Below, in pieces: positions 14,596-14,623 of a stretch of DNA of 14,623 nucleotides. The translations under genes were made by a program, and so were the position numbers. Below the pieces are notes generated by a model. That model made no database searches and was not told the origin of the DNA. It saw nothing but the letters and a program-made list of their open reading frames with translations. The first letter of the stretch is position 1; each line of letters opens with the position of its first letter. Location: positions 1 to 14,623 of the forward strand of contig CALCML010000247.1 of assembly GCA_937967765.1 (NCBI GenBank), in the 5' to 3' direction. The stretch is from an uncultured Carnobacterium sp. (GTDB taxonomy: Bacteria; Bacillota; Bacilli; Lactobacillales; Aerococcaceae).

Positions 14596-14623
14596 TGACC
14601 TTTGAAAACTGAACAAAGAAGAC
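14596..14623 (+). other. boxA and start of the 16S rRNA precursor leader
   Basis: TGACCTTTGAAAACT (14596-14610) closely matches the boxA of Bacillus-type rRNA leaders, and GAACAAAG follows as in many Firmicutes pre-16S regions. boxA binds the Nus-factor complex for antitermination and rRNA maturation. The 16S gene itself is outside the window. Confidence 0.8.

Noticed and set aside
1..14623. CRISPR arrays, insertion sequences, prophage, toxin-antitoxin or defence genes, riboswitches, tRNAs
   Set aside because: I looked for spaced direct repeats, transposase or integrase motifs, long structured leaders and tRNA-like arms and saw none. The window is ordinary chromosomal backbone.

Overview
The window is a piece of a low-GC Firmicutes chromosome (roughly 40 % GC by eye), almost certainly from the order Lactobacillales. 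The evidence is AGGAGG-type ribosome binding sites, TTGACA/TATAAT-type promoters with extended -10 elements, the gmk-rpoZ-priA-fmt-rsmB-stp-prkC cluster typical of Bacilli, a PASTA-repeat serine/threonine kinase, and a Bacillus-like boxA in a ribosomal RNA leader at the right edge. A Carnobacteriaceae/Granulicatella-like organism is my best guess, but the sequence alone does not fix the genus.

Left part (1-5725): the 3' end of typA (ribosome-associated GTPase) converges on a CatE-like VOC-family dioxygenase gene through a shared bidirectional terminator. The dioxygenase gene is divergent from a membrane-anchored alpha/beta hydrolase gene, and a perfect 26-bp palindrome lies between them. Next come a Gfo/Idh/MocA oxidoreductase gene overlapping an HD-domain phosphohydrolase gene, and then a MATE-family exporter gene. 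Most of these units carry their own promoter and intrinsic terminator, so this part is a string of short metabolic and accessory transcription units.

Right part (5855-14390): two housekeeping operons. gmk-rpoZ (guanylate kinase and RNA polymerase omega) ends at its own terminator. A new extended -10 promoter then drives priA-fmt-rsmB-stp-prkC, five tightly packed genes, two of whose junctions overlap. They cover replication restart, initiator tRNA formylation, 16S rRNA m5C methylation, and the paired PP2C phosphatase and PASTA kinase that control cell-wall and growth signalling. Compared with Bacillus subtilis, coaBC, def and rlmN are missing from the cluster, and rsgA-rpe-thiN does not follow prkC.

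Right edge (14391-14623): after the prkC terminator there is an A/T-rich control region holding a strong 14-bp palindrome, a good rRNA-type promoter (TTGACA, 17 bp, TAGGAT), a GNRA-loop hairpin at the predicted 5' end of the transcript, and boxA. A ribosomal RNA operon therefore very probably starts just beyond the window.

I found no mobile element, CRISPR array, tRNA, riboswitch or defence locus, and no clear sign of an undescribed multi-gene system. The items most worth a second look are the two palindromes and the rRNA operon sitting where rsgA would be expected. No gene-free stretch exceeds 300 bases.
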